Origin: Bacteroides sp.
GTDB lineage: Bacteria > Bacteroidota > Bacteroidia > Bacteroidales > Bacteroidaceae
NCBI RefSeq assembly: GCF_028690125.1
Contig: NZ_JAQVBV010000011.1
Span: 62,001 to 126,000 of the forward strand
Direction of reading: 5' to 3'
DNA: 64,000 nucleotides
Shown: positions 24,484-33,117 of the stretch, piece after piece
How positions within the stretch are numbered: the stretch's first letter is position 1
Layout: the number at the start of each line of letters is the position of its first letter
Translations under genes and position numbers: made by a program
The notes under the pieces: generated by a model
Database searches by the model: none
The model's input: the letters and a program-made list of their open reading frames with translations, nothing else
Told to the model about the DNA's origin: nothing

Positions 24484-26629
24484 TATTATCCATTAGGAGT
24501 CTGCCTTCCGACATGGTTTGGTGGCTTCCTGACTTACATTCAAATAAATCAAGGGAGATATTTGAAAAGAAAAAATAGGGAATGGAAAGTCCGGGAAACG
24601 ACTCTTCTTTCGCTCTGTATAATGATGAAAAGTCCTTAGAGGAGGCATAATAGGTTTTGCCTCCCTGATGAAAGCTTACTTCTGTACCTTGAATGGAGGT
24701 TATCTGTACTTTCTTGAAAGGAGGATCTGAAGGTGTAGGCTTATTCGCTACATAATAGTCACCGGTTTTTATAGTGGCAGGTCTCATTCGGTTGGGTGTA
24801 GCCATCTCCCAAGTATTGTATTCAGTCATTATGGCGAGTTGTTTTCTGGGGCGCGTGAGGGCTACGTACAAACATCTTCTTTCCTCTTCGATGGCATCTG
24901 CACCTTCTTTAATGGCAATATCACAAGGGTAGCTCCCAATACACATGTCGAGAATGTAACAATAGTCAGCTTCCAGACCTTTTGCCGAATGAATGGTGGA
25001 GATAATGACGGCATCATCCGTTGCCGGGTTTGTGCCTGTTTGCGGGTCCAACACATAGTCGTTGATGAATCCGGAAAGTGATTTCGCATTTGCGGCAATT
25101 TCAATCAAAGCGGCAAAGTCTTTCTTTCGCCTGTTCCAGTCTTTTTGATATTTATCGGATAGCAAATCGACCAATGATTTTACGATTCCTGATAGGCACG
25201 ACTGGGTATCCATGCTTTGGGATAAAGCATACCTTATTACTTGAGCAGGCGCGCTGAAGTGAGTCGTGTCTTTCATCAAATCCACCATCTCTTCCAATGT
25301 ATTTTCATCTTTCATGGAGCCAATCATCTTCTTCGCTTTGGATTCGCCGATTCCCGGCCAAAGTTCGAGGTATCTCATCCAAGCCAACTCGTCGTGCGGG
25401 TTTGCGATGATGCGCAAAGTGGATACGACATCCCTTATATGTGCCGATTTCAATAGAGAGATACCTCCGTACAGGACGTATGGGATATGATTGGCCAGCA
25501 GAGTTGCTTCTACCTGTTTTGCTTGATACGCATTTCTTGCCAGTACCATGTGATCAGCATAGTGTGCTCCATTTTTGAGATGCTCTTTGATGTCGGATTC
25601 AATAAATACAGCTTCTTCCGCCTTGTTATTCACAAAAACCAAAAGCGGCTTTTTACCTTTCTTCTGCTGTGCTACAAGCTTCTTCTCGTATTTCAATGGC
25701 GACATTTCGAGCAATTGATTGGATACATCCAAAATCGCTTGCGAGCTGCGATAGTTTCTGACCAGCTTCATTACCGTTGAATCAGGAACACGCTCTTTGA
25801 AAGAATGGATGGAGTGAAAGTCTGCTCCCCTGAAGGCATAGATGGACTGTGCATCATCTCCGACACAAAACAGGTGGCAACCGGGCATGAATATCTCAAG
25901 TAGTTTCCATTGCAACGGGTTGGTGTCCTGCATTTCGTCTACCAGTATATGGTCATACCGTGAAGTTACCCGTTGGCGGAGAGGTGCGTTTTGAGTAAGG
26001 GCATCAACGGCTTTGATAAGTATGTCATCATAATCTAAATATCGGTGTTGCTTTTTGTATTCCTCGTAGAGTCCGATGATGTGTTCTATGGTTCCCGTGA
26101 TGCTTTTCAAATAAGACTCGGTGGCTTGATCGCCAAATTTGTTATACAGAAACTTATGTACAGACACACTCATTTCACAATCCGTGTTCAACTGAAATGA
26201 GCGGATAGAAAGTATGTCTGACGCTTTTATGCTATCAGTAAGGCTGTTCTTCTCTTTGTTGAATACAAGCCTCATGACAACCTCTTGGTCGTCTCCGTCA
26301 ATAATAGTCCATCCACCCATGTGGAAGAAATCTGGATTGGCACGGATAATCTCTAAGCACCAGCCATGAAAGGTTGAGCCTTGCAGCATCGCATCTATTT
26401 TTTCTTCGGCAAGGATATGGGCGGCACGTACTGCAATCTCGTTGGCAGACTTTCGGGTGAATGAGATGATTTTTAACCGGGATGAGTCAACGTTGTTTTT
26501 GATCAGCCATGCGGCTCTTGAGATGATGGTCATCGTCTTCCCTGTTCCGGCACCAGCAAGTAGCAATAAGTGCTTCCCGTTAAAAGTGACAGCCGCTTTT
26601 TGTTCTTTGTTTAAGTTGTTCAGATACAT
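24461..26629 (-). CDS. UvrD/Rep-family superfamily 1 DNA helicase
   Basis: A 722-aa protein. LNKEQKAAV near the start is the Q motif and LLLAGAGTGKTMTI is the Walker A. VDEMQDTNPLQWKLLE near 235 is motif II, GDDAQSIYAFRGAD near 265 motif III, and LVRNYRSSQ motif IV. STIHSAKGLEADYCYI and YVALTRPRKQL near 585-625 are motifs V and VI. This is a 3'-5' DNA translocase of the UvrD/Rep/PcrA type. The ORF could start upstream, but the ATG at 26629 (MYLNNLNKEQKAA) fits the family. AATYRAACNT boxes lie just upstream. Confidence 0.85.
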   Translation of the reverse strand: MYLNNLNKEQKAAVTFNGKHLLLLAGAGTGKTMTIISRAAWLIKNNVDSSRLKIISFTRKSANEIAVRAAHILAEEKIDAMLQGSTFHGWCLEIIRANPDFFHMGGWTIIDGDDQEVVMRLVFNKEKNSLTDSIKASDILSIRSFQLNTDCEMSVSVHKFLYNKFGDQATESYLKSITGTIEHIIGLYEEYKKQHRYLDYDDILIKAVDALTQNAPLRQRVTSRYDHILVDEMQDTNPLQWKLLEIFMPGCHLFCVGDDAQSIYAFRGADFHSIHSFKERVPDSTVMKLVRNYRSSQAILDVSNQLLEMSPLKYEKKLVAQQKKGKKPLLVFVNNKAEEAVFIESDIKEHLKNGAHYADHMVLARNAYQAKQVEATLLANHIPYVLYGGISLLKSAHIRDVVSTLRIIANPHDELAWMRYLELWPGIGESKAKKMIGSMKDENTLEEMVDLMKDTTHFSAPAQVIRYALSQSMDTQSCLSGIVKSLVDLLSDKYQKDWNRRKKDFAALIEIAANAKSLSGFINDYVLDPQTGTNPATDDAVIISTIHSAKGLEADYCYILDMCIGSYPCDIAIKEGADAIEEERRCLYVALTRPRKQLAIMTEYNTWEMATPNRMRPATIKTGDYYVANKPTPSDPPFKKVQITSIQGTEVSFHQGGKTYYASSKDFSSLYRAKEESFPGLSIPYFFFSNISLDLFECKSGSHQTMSEGRLLMDNNAKFKFF

Positions 26630-26694
26630 TTTTCTATTTATTTTATACACAAATATCGTGAAAAACAACGAGATAAGAAAGCATTATGAGTATA

Positions 26695-26732
26695 AAGTTT
26701 GATTATTATATCTATTTAATTAAATCGAACTA
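26695..26732. promoter_or_regulatory. Inverted AATYRAACNT pair upstream of the UvrD-like gene
   Basis: AAGTTTGATT (26695-26704) and AATCGAACTA (26723-26732) form an inverted repeat separated by 18 bp. The 12 bases AAGTTTGATTAT and the following TTTAATTAA are shared with the site at 22538-22575, upstream of the recombinase gene. Confidence 0.45.
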
Positions 26733-26882
26733 ATATCGGATTTAGGATATTTGTATTGGCTAATCCAAATTCAATATTTACAGCTTAATTATAAATTGTT
26801 TATCAATATGTTGTGGATTAACAAGTCTGATGTTCATTAATTGATAGTGATGTCTATTAACGCTTTACTACAAAAAGTGACA

Positions 26883-26907
26883 AGTCTGATTTAATGTAAA
26901 ATCAGAC
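26883..26907 (-). terminator. Hairpin downstream of the DUF6371 gene
   Basis: AGTCTGATTT (26883-26892) pairs with AAATCAGACT (26898-26907). On the minus strand it is followed, after a short gap, by CACTTTTTG. It lies 58 nt past the stop. The rest of 26737-26964 holds no gene. Confidence 0.5.
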
Positions 26908-26964
26908 TAAATATAGGACTTGGACATACTATACCTGAATCTGACGAATTACCAGTATTGAAAC

Positions 26965-28011
26965 TTATACTGGTTCCAATCCAAAGGTATCTATCAATAA
27001 CTGTAAAGCTGGATTTGCTTGGAGGAATTGACCTAAAACAGCTTCTTGCAAAGGTCGTTGAAGCAGAATGTCGGCAATATCAATCCCGGCATTCCATTGT
27101 TCATCGCTTGTATTTTCTTCCATCAGATTTGAAATAGACACTGAGAAATGTTCTGATTTTAATTTAGCATAAAAGGCATACCATGTATCATACGCTTTTG
27201 AATCAGGGAAAAGGCATATTCTTCTGCCTTGAAGAATGTGATACCTTGAATGAAGACAACCATTCTTACCGCCACTGGCAATCCAAACAAACTCCCTCAT
27301 GTAGGCTGCACTAATTAATGCTGATTTTTCGCTTTCGACAATGGCAATTGGTTTATCCGGATATAGCTTCAGGAGATGTTCTCCAAAGAAGCATTGCTCT
27401 AAATGAAAGTTTTCAAGTTTCATTTCGCTATGAGCCCAAGTAATCCGGCTGTACCCTTCTTTCACTCGATGCCCATTGCTTCGGTGGTAGAGCATAATCT
27501 TTCCGGTACGGATTTCTCCATCAATGGATACTTGCCAGAATACAGTAGCAGCACCATTCCATTTTTTCGATGTGCCTACGTGGTATTCTTTGAATAACTC
27601 TGTCGTTTCGTTCTGTCCAAGTTTTGTGCAGAGGAAAAAAAATAGATTGTTGTTTGCATACCAGTGTCCGGAACACGAAGCACACATTACTTTCTTGTCA
27701 ATGCAACTTACCATATGAGGTTGTGAGATATGTGGGCGTACTTGTTTTATGAAAGTCGTTGTAACTTGATCGTTACCTGCATCCATCAGTTCTTTTAGAG
27801 CTTCGGGATTGTCTCTAAAAAACGCTGCCGGCGGATAATGGTAGCCACAATTATTGGTTCTATTGCACTTACCCACAGTTTCGGGAAAGATAAAGCTGCC
27901 TTCTGTATCCGCATAACGTGTAAATTCCTTCTGCCGTCCGCAACCGGGACAAGTGTATCGATTCTTGTTGGTACGGTCATATTTTTCTAATACGAATCTA
28001 TAGCTTTTCAT
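26965..28011 (-). CDS. DUF6371 primase-like protein (decayed element copy)
   Basis: A 348-aa protein with an N-terminal zinc-binding region (TCPGCGRQKEF at about 19-29, then CNRTNNCGYH) and a TOPRIM-like part: AIVESEKSAL near 222, ASGGKNG near 244 and FPDSKAYD near 262. These are the marks of the DUF6371 primase-like proteins of Bacteroidetes mobilizable elements. It is clearly homologous to 40189-41244. It is the last gene of the module HTH - DUF3987 - DUF6371. No mobC/mobB genes follow, unlike the plus-strand copy. Confidence 0.75.
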   Translation of the reverse strand: MKSYRFVLEKYDRTNKNRYTCPGCGRQKEFTRYADTEGSFIFPETVGKCNRTNNCGYHYPPAAFFRDNPEALKELMDAGNDQVTTTFIKQVRPHISQPHMVSCIDKKVMCASCSGHWYANNNLFFFLCTKLGQNETTELFKEYHVGTSKKWNGAATVFWQVSIDGEIRTGKIMLYHRSNGHRVKEGYSRITWAHSEMKLENFHLEQCFFGEHLLKLYPDKPIAIVESEKSALISAAYMREFVWIASGGKNGCLHSRYHILQGRRICLFPDSKAYDTWYAFYAKLKSEHFSVSISNLMEENTSDEQWNAGIDIADILLQRPLQEAVLGQFLQANPALQLLIDTFGLEPV

Positions 28012-28147
28012 GAATTATTCGCTGTTTTGAGGACTAAAATGCCAATATCGCCATCGAAATGGTATTGTTTCACTCTTTAGATATTGCATATATTATCCGT
28101 TGATATTCAGATTCTTGTTTGTATAAAATAGAATTTTAAAGATGGCA

Positions 28148-28174
28148 AATCGCCAATATCGCCAGAATCGCCAG
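28148..28174. repeat. Three tandem 9-bp repeats between DUF3987 and DUF6371 genes
   Basis: AATCGCCAA, TATCGCCAG and AATCGCCAG follow one another without gaps. The 13-mer GCCAATATCGCCA recurs at 28041-28053. The place matches that of the tandem DnaA boxes in the sister element (40119-40136), so an origin-like function is possible. Confidence 0.45.
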
Positions 28175-28183
28175 TGTGTATTA

Positions 28184-29602
28184 CTAAAAGCTGTACATCT
28201 TCTTATAAGTTCCATGTCGTTGCTTTGAAAATAGTTTCTCTGACCGGGTGCTGTCCCCAACAAACCGGTCGAAGGTTCGTGGTGGCATTCCGAGATTCGT
28301 AGCAATATCTTTACCTGCTTTCGTCTCGAACTCTTCGGGCAAAGCCATATAGACCTTGCGCTCCAATTCTGACAGGTGGATGTCATTTTCAACAAAAAAG
28401 TAGAAATAAATCCGATGGAAAACTTTTCTGAAATATTCAATGAGTAAAATGGCGCGCTGTACAGTGGACAGGTCTATCTGTTCCATCGTTGCTTCACCGT
28501 TTCTCCACCGTTCAGCCTGAATGATGAGACACAAACGTCCTAATGCTGTACTAAGTTTACCGAAGTAACTGGCAAGTATGATATTACCACTGTCATTCAT
28601 CTCGTTAATCATTTGCACATTGGCTTGTTTCCATTCGGTGAATTTGGCTTTTGCCTCTTTTGATAGTTTGAGATTTTTAGGAATAACCTCTTTGCTATCA
28701 TCAATAACTGCCAATTCAAGGATATCCTCGATGAAGGAATTCCACCAATCCAGCTCCTGCTCGGGGACGTTATCATCGTCTGCCAATTCCAGCTTCTGAT
28801 CAAGCGGGTAGGCAAACAATAATCGGGCCATAAAACCATTCTCTGTTTTATCTCCGTCAATCAGGTGTTTCAATTGTTCAATTTGAGTTCCTCCGATTAC
28901 AGAGATTAAGGGTTCTGTTACTACAATGTTATAATCTTCGCTCTTGCGGTTGTAGATGATGTCACTGTGATTGTAACGTTCGTTCCAGAACGTACTTTCA
29001 TCCATGCCTTTGGTATATCTTTGGGAGTTCTTCGTCCATCGGCTAATCTCGTCTTGGTATAGTAACATTCCATTTTTAGAACATTCGAGCGCAGAAACCA
29101 GCCATTCAAGCGTATAATCTTGAGTTATGAAGTATGCTTTTTTAGGTGATTTCGGCTTTTCCAGCCCTTCTTTGTCTTTGGTATTCTCGTATTTTTCTAA
29201 CTTTTGGTAAAATGCTTCCAGCTCTTGGTTGTATTGCAAGGCAAGTTTCCTGTTGTGTAGTAGCAAAGGTCTAAGGATTAAACGTGTGGGCGGTGTCTTT
29301 CCGATGCTTGGGTAACCAACCATTACGTAAAACAGTCCCGGATAATCGTGGAAAGTGTTGTTGATCTCAATGCGGAACCGTTTGCCGATAGCCACCCCTA
29401 TGGCACACAGAATATTGATTCCCAGATAATCTTTCTTGAAACGAAGATGCTCGTGGATGGACAAGATGAACTGTCTGGTTCTAAGGGAAAAGGCTTCGAC
29501 CGGAAATTCTCCCAGTGCTGTTTCTGTTTGTATCTGTTTTGCATCTGCAATAACATCTTCAGGCGTTACGGGCTTTTTCCCTGCCGTCTTTTGATCTCTC
29601 AT
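28184..29602 (-). CDS. DUF3987 (primase-helicase-like) protein (decayed element copy)
   Basis: A 472-aa protein with a P-loop at VMVGYPSIGKTPPTRL (about 93-108) and the Walker-B-like YQDEISRW near 190. DUF3987 proteins are replication ATPases of mobile elements, usually paired with a primase. It is homologous to 38742-40112 in the plus-strand element, in the same order with an HTH gene upstream and DUF6371 downstream. Confidence 0.75.
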   Translation of the reverse strand: MRDQKTAGKKPVTPEDVIADAKQIQTETALGEFPVEAFSLRTRQFILSIHEHLRFKKDYLGINILCAIGVAIGKRFRIEINNTFHDYPGLFYVMVGYPSIGKTPPTRLILRPLLLHNRKLALQYNQELEAFYQKLEKYENTKDKEGLEKPKSPKKAYFITQDYTLEWLVSALECSKNGMLLYQDEISRWTKNSQRYTKGMDESTFWNERYNHSDIIYNRKSEDYNIVVTEPLISVIGGTQIEQLKHLIDGDKTENGFMARLLFAYPLDQKLELADDDNVPEQELDWWNSFIEDILELAVIDDSKEVIPKNLKLSKEAKAKFTEWKQANVQMINEMNDSGNIILASYFGKLSTALGRLCLIIQAERWRNGEATMEQIDLSTVQRAILLIEYFRKVFHRIYFYFFVENDIHLSELERKVYMALPEEFETKAGKDIATNLGMPPRTFDRFVGDSTRSEKLFSKQRHGTYKKMYSF

Positions 29603-29611
29603 AATTATTGT

Positions 29612-29962
29612 CTATCGTAGGTGAAAGGGAATGGATGTCTCGGATAAAATATCCTCTTCGGTTTTTATCTTGTGAGCTTTTATCCACTCAGTCAATTCAG
29701 ACTTACGAAAACGCAGACTATTCCCGAGCTTGTAATACGGAATCGCATTGTTGCATGTATAGCGGTAAATAGTGCTTTTACTCTTCTTCAACAGTACGCT
29801 CGCTTGTTCAATGTCGATTTCGTCACCATTATCAATGAATAGCATCTGTTCACTCTCCTTTGACTGGTTCTCCACTTGGGTTGACATCATTTCGATGAGA
29901 TGCTCGATTGCCTGTGGCAAGTTATCGTGTGTAACTTTGCCGAATTTTTCAACGTTTGCCAT
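29612..29962 (-). CDS. HTH (excisionase-type) DNA-binding protein
   Basis: A 116-aa protein. The C-terminal half is a MerR/HTH_17 domain: IEQASVLLKKSKSTIYRYTC, then AIPYYKLGNSLRFRKSELTE. The frame is open further upstream, but the ATG at 29962 (MANVEKFGKV) aligns with the paralogue at 38364-38729, which starts MCKQEITFDKLPQAITYL. Probably a regulator or excision factor of the element. Confidence 0.75.
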   Translation of the reverse strand: MANVEKFGKVTHDNLPQAIEHLIEMMSTQVENQSKESEQMLFIDNGDEIDIEQASVLLKKSKSTIYRYTCNNAIPYYKLGNSLRFRKSELTEWIKAHKIKTEEDILSETSIPFHLR

Positions 29963-30080
29963 TTTGTTACATTTTTGATTTGATGCAGCAAAGGAAAGCA
30001 AAGAACTAATGATGATAATTTGTCATCATCTAATCTTCAATTATTTAAGATGTCTTAATGCATGCCTCGTAAACGGAAAA

Positions 30081-30115
30081 AGCCCTATAATCTCGTTGTC
30101 GGAGATCATAGGGCT
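30081..30115 (-). terminator. Rho-independent terminator of the two-TM protein gene
   Basis: AGCCCTAT and ATCTC pair with GAGAT and ATAGGGCT. On the minus strand the stem is followed by TTTTT. It lies 26 nt past the stop at 30141. Confidence 0.8.
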
Positions 30116-30140
30116 CATTAATGGGCTGTATGTATTTGCC

Positions 30141-31043
30141 TTATGAAATGATTCTTTGGTTATATGGCATTGTCGTTCTCATCTCCTTTACGAAATCAGA
30201 TATGATATTGCCTTCCTCTGATATTCTGTATAGAGGGATGATGGACGTAGAGGAAGTACGGGTCGAGTTCCTATAAAGTGATTGGGGATCATAGTCCTTT
30301 AAGTCGATAAAACACGATAAATATTTGAAAAAATCCGCTTGCTTGAGCTTTTTATAATAACTCATCAACTCGGATATGTTATGAAAGAAGTGAGCCACGT
30401 CCTGCATGGATAGGTACTGTGGAATTACGACTTTATTGACAACCTCAATTTTTCTCCTGTCGTTGATAAAGTATTCAAATATACTTTGCTTGATGGTGGT
30501 AATATCATCCGCCGAAAAAAAAGCCGATAATGTTGTTGTAATGTAGCGCTCAAGAAATTGCCATGTTTTGCTGTATAGTTCACTGTTATAGTCGTCAACC
30601 GTAACCTTTTGGGTAGAAACCGAGGTGGCACCTCCCGGATAAAGGGAGAGCTGCGTGTTTATGTTTTCAGAAGTCGTGCTATCAGAAGAACGATTCTCTG
30701 GTTGAGAAAGGTTCTTCAGATAGGTTTTCAGCACCTCATACTTACCCTTGTGGATTCTGTTGAACGCAACATAATTACATTTTTTTGAGACTTCGAGAAG
30801 TTCTTTATCCAACCACTCTTTATCATTCCTATGGATTTGCAGAGCATCAATATATGCGTCTATTTTTTGTTCGCATGTTTCATTGACTTTCTGAATGGCC
30901 AGAAGAACCATGAACCCTAACGGAACAATAGGGAAAATATAATATTTTAGGTACCATGGGATGTCCAATAGCATTGAGCACGCAATTAAGGAGACACACA
31001 ATGCCTGGGCTATAATGAAGGATTTATTGGATAGGTTTATCAT
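30141..31043 (-). CDS. Two-TM protein of the decayed mobilizable element
   Basis: A 300-aa protein with two N-terminal hydrophobic segments (FIIAQALCVSLIACSMLLDI and YIFPIVPLGFMVLLAI), a charged helical region and a soluble C-terminal domain (TLSAFFSADDITTIKQSIFE). It corresponds in place and design to the protein at 37468-38181 of the sister element. The frame continues upstream through 21 codons that match the integrase (LLKVNINDYLDKI), so I place the start at the first ATG, MINLSNKSF. Confidence 0.6.
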   Translation of the reverse strand: MINLSNKSFIIAQALCVSLIACSMLLDIPWYLKYYIFPIVPLGFMVLLAIQKVNETCEQKIDAYIDALQIHRNDKEWLDKELLEVSKKCNYVAFNRIHKGKYEVLKTYLKNLSQPENRSSDSTTSENINTQLSLYPGGATSVSTQKVTVDDYNSELYSKTWQFLERYITTTLSAFFSADDITTIKQSIFEYFINDRRKIEVVNKVVIPQYLSMQDVAHFFHNISELMSYYKKLKQADFFKYLSCFIDLKDYDPQSLYRNSTRTSSTSIIPLYRISEEGNIISDFVKEMRTTMPYNQRIIS

Positions 31044-31367
31044 TCTGTTATTGATTTTGTCAAGATAATCATTGATGTTTACTTTTAGTAACCTGCTTAT
31101 ATACAAATTTCAGTGCTCTTCAAATGTGAAAAAGTATCCTGCTGCTGAGTTTCTAGTCAGTTTCATGTCTGTCTGGCTTAATTGGTTGGCGAATAAAAGA
31201 TATATTCTAAATTTTTTGAACATGTTATTGTTACCTATGCAAAGGTACATTTTATCCATAAACGCTGCAAAATGTTGGCTGACAAAATTCCATTTCCCCA
31301 CACAGTTTTACACATCATTCCTGAAAACTCAAAAAAATCAGCCTTTTCAAACACTTTATCGTAAATC
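31044..31367 (-). pseudogene. Remnant of a tyrosine integrase (N-terminal/SAM-like part)
   Basis: Frames on the minus strand match the intact integrase at 33118-34224. EKADFFEFSGMM matches MKADFLAYFAKMM, MFKKFRIYLLFANQL matches DLCKRFRAYLLNAKQL, and RNSAAGYFFTF matches LNSAAGYYSTF. LLKVNINDYLDKI matches LLRENINDFLDKI. At least one frameshift (near 31300) and one in-frame TGA (31110-31112) break it, and the whole catalytic domain is missing. Confidence 0.75.
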
Positions 31368-31640
31368 ATCAACGCTAAAATTTAAAGTTAAGGCTATACT
31401 GTCATGGAGGTTTAAATAACAGCAATTATCAATTGGGAGTAGAACAAGGCACAACGTTGCACCCAACATGAAAGTTTTTTTCTGACATTACGAAATGAAT
31501 AAATTAATCGAAATAATAAAATCAGTCTTTTCTAAATACTCATGAGATCGTCTAATATATGAGTGAAAGAGGAGGAGAAACAACCATACATATTAGAGTC
31601 AGTTACCCCCAAAACAAAGGTCTAAGATTGATCAATACTT

Positions 31641-32006
31641 CTCATTTTTGTACCTCAATGAAAAAACAAAAAAAGACTTGATTATTTGAGATAAAATCAG
31701 TATTTTTGCAATGAGTTAAGGACATTTAGAAAATGCGATCATTGCTATATTATTGATTATCAGTATTTTACATTTTCATTTTTTGTACCTCGTGTGTATC
31801 TCTCTTTTTCATTCACTGTTTGAATTGATTGACTATCAGTATTTTGCATAGTTTTTCAATATCCTGTATCGGCAAGTAAGAGGTGATTATCATCGATTAG
31901 CATATATTACTATTGATTAATAAGGCGTTGAAATTCAACGCCTTTCTTTTTGCTCTTATCATTGATCGTAGTCATTGATAGTGCATTTTCAGCTCATTTT
32001 TGTACC
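31641..32006. repeat. Att-like region with two families of direct repeats
   Basis: Gene-free stretch between the two head-to-head elements. TTTTTGTACC occurs three times: CTCATTTTTGTACCTC at 31641, TTCATTTTTTGTACCTCG at 31775 and GCTCATTTTTGTACC at 31992. ATCAGTATTTT followed by a CA-rich tail also occurs three times (31696, 31759, 31835). Such clusters are typical of integrase arm or core sites, but no crossover point can be fixed from one sequence. The rest of 31368-31640 shows nothing clear. Confidence 0.4.
31922..31950 (+). terminator. Orphan terminator
   Basis: AAGGCGTTGAA pairs with TTCAACGCCTT, followed on the plus strand by TCTTTTT. No plus-strand gene ends upstream. A short transcript could start at TATTTTGC near 31841-31848, so a small RNA of about 100 nt is possible. 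Confidence 0.5.
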
Positions 32007-32064
32007 GTATTTGGGTCTCGGAGGTTTGCATAGTAAAAACCATCGGCAAGGTTGTGGTCACTGT

Positions 32065-32094
32065 GGTACGCAATGGTACGTGTTGGTACGCAAT
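32065..32094 (+). repeat. Three tandem 10-bp repeats before the four-HTH regulator
   Basis: GGTACGCAAT, GGTACGTGTT and GGTACGCAAT run head to tail, exactly one helical turn each, 33 bp before the ATG of the regulator. Likely operator. Confidence 0.6.
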
Positions 32095-32127
32095 GAAACA
32101 CTTTTGGCGAAATAACAAGAGAAAGAA

Positions 32128-33030
32128 ATGAGCAGTAAAATCGAAATTCAGAAAAAATGTGATTGGTGTGGAACAGTTTTCACTGCACGTAAGACAACTA
32201 CGGCATATTGTTCTCACAAGTGTGCCAATCTGGCTTACAAAGACAGAGTTAGGAAACAGCGAGTTGAAAGTCTTCAAATTGAGTTTAACAAGAAAGCTCA
32301 AAAGAATCCCGATTTAGAAAAAGAGTATTTAACACCTACCGAAGTATCAAAACTACTCGGTATTGGTAGAACATCTACTTATAGGTATATCAGAACCGGA
32401 CAGATAAAAGTTGTTCGGTTTAATGGCAAGACCTTGATAAGACGTATTGACATTGAGCAAATGTTTGATTTCTTACAGGTACAAGACGTAGAAAGCAAGC
32501 CAAAAGAGAAAGCCTCTATCACCGAGTTCTACACCACAGCCGAAGTCAAAGAGAAATACAATGTAGTTGACTCATGGATATTCGTTGTAGCTAAAAAGCA
32601 CAACATTCCCCGAACCTTCAATCGTGGCAAAACTTATTGGAGTAAAAAGCATATCGACAACTATTTTGCTAAGAAAGCAGCCAATCCGGAAATAACAGAA
32701 TGGTACTCCGTGCAGGAGATTCAGGATAAATTCGATATGACTTTGGCTGCTATCTATACGCTCGCCTCAAAGAATGCTATCCCCAAAAAGAAAGAGGGCA
32801 TCATGGTCAGCTACTCCAAAAAGCATTTCGACATAGCCAAAGGCGTAGCCCAGCCCGAAGAACCGCAATACTACACGGTAGCAGAAGCGATGGAGAAATT
32901 CAATCTCACTCGTGACCAACTCTATCATTACGCTAAGTACCATAATATCCCTAGAGTGAAAGTCGGCAAATACACTAAAATCTCCCGACCTGAACTTGAT
33001 AAATTGTTGGGTGATCCGAAAATAGAGTAA
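32128..33030 (+). CDS. Zinc-finger and four-HTH DNA-binding protein
   Basis: A 300-aa protein. Residues 6-35 form a zinc finger (KCDWCGTVF, then YCSHKCANLAY). Four HTH_17/MerR-like units follow: YLTPTEVSKLLGIGRTSTYR near 66, FYTTAEVKEKYNVV near 132, WYSVQEIQDKFDMT near 191 and YYTVAEAMEKFNLT near 250. It sits just before the integrase gene and is probably the element's directionality or regulatory factor. A terminator separates it from the integrase. The 10-bp phased repeats upstream suggest that it controls itself. Confidence 0.75.
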   Translation: MSSKIEIQKKCDWCGTVFTARKTTTAYCSHKCANLAYKDRVRKQRVESLQIEFNKKAQKNPDLEKEYLTPTEVSKLLGIGRTSTYRYIRTGQIKVVRFNGKTLIRRIDIEQMFDFLQVQDVESKPKEKASITEFYTTAEVKEKYNVVDSWIFVVAKKHNIPRTFNRGKTYWSKKHIDNYFAKKAANPEITEWYSVQEIQDKFDMTLAAIYTLASKNAIPKKKEGIMVSYSKKHFDIAKGVAQPEEPQYYTVAEAMEKFNLTRDQLYHYAKYHNIPRVKVGKYTKISRPELDKLLGDPKIE

Positions 33031-33037
33031 GTTATTC

Positions 33038-33074
33038 AGCGGTGACGGTAGCCACCATATTATCACCGCTTTTC
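33038..33074 (+). terminator. Terminator after the four-HTH regulator
   Basis: AGCGGTGA (33038-33045) pairs with TCACCGCT (33063-33070), followed by TTTCTTT. Confidence 0.7.
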
Positions 33075-33117
33075 TTTGCAATCAAAAAACAAGTATAAAT
33101 CATTAAAAAACAATCGT

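Noticed and set aside
28093..28440. 115-aa minus-strand frame overlapping the end of the DUF3987 gene
   Set aside because: It is a shadow frame of the DUF3987 coding sequence, with no start context and no family.
30141..31106. Longer start of the two-TM protein at a TTG
   Set aside because: The first 21 codons of that frame align with the broken integrase, so they belong to the remnant and not to this protein.
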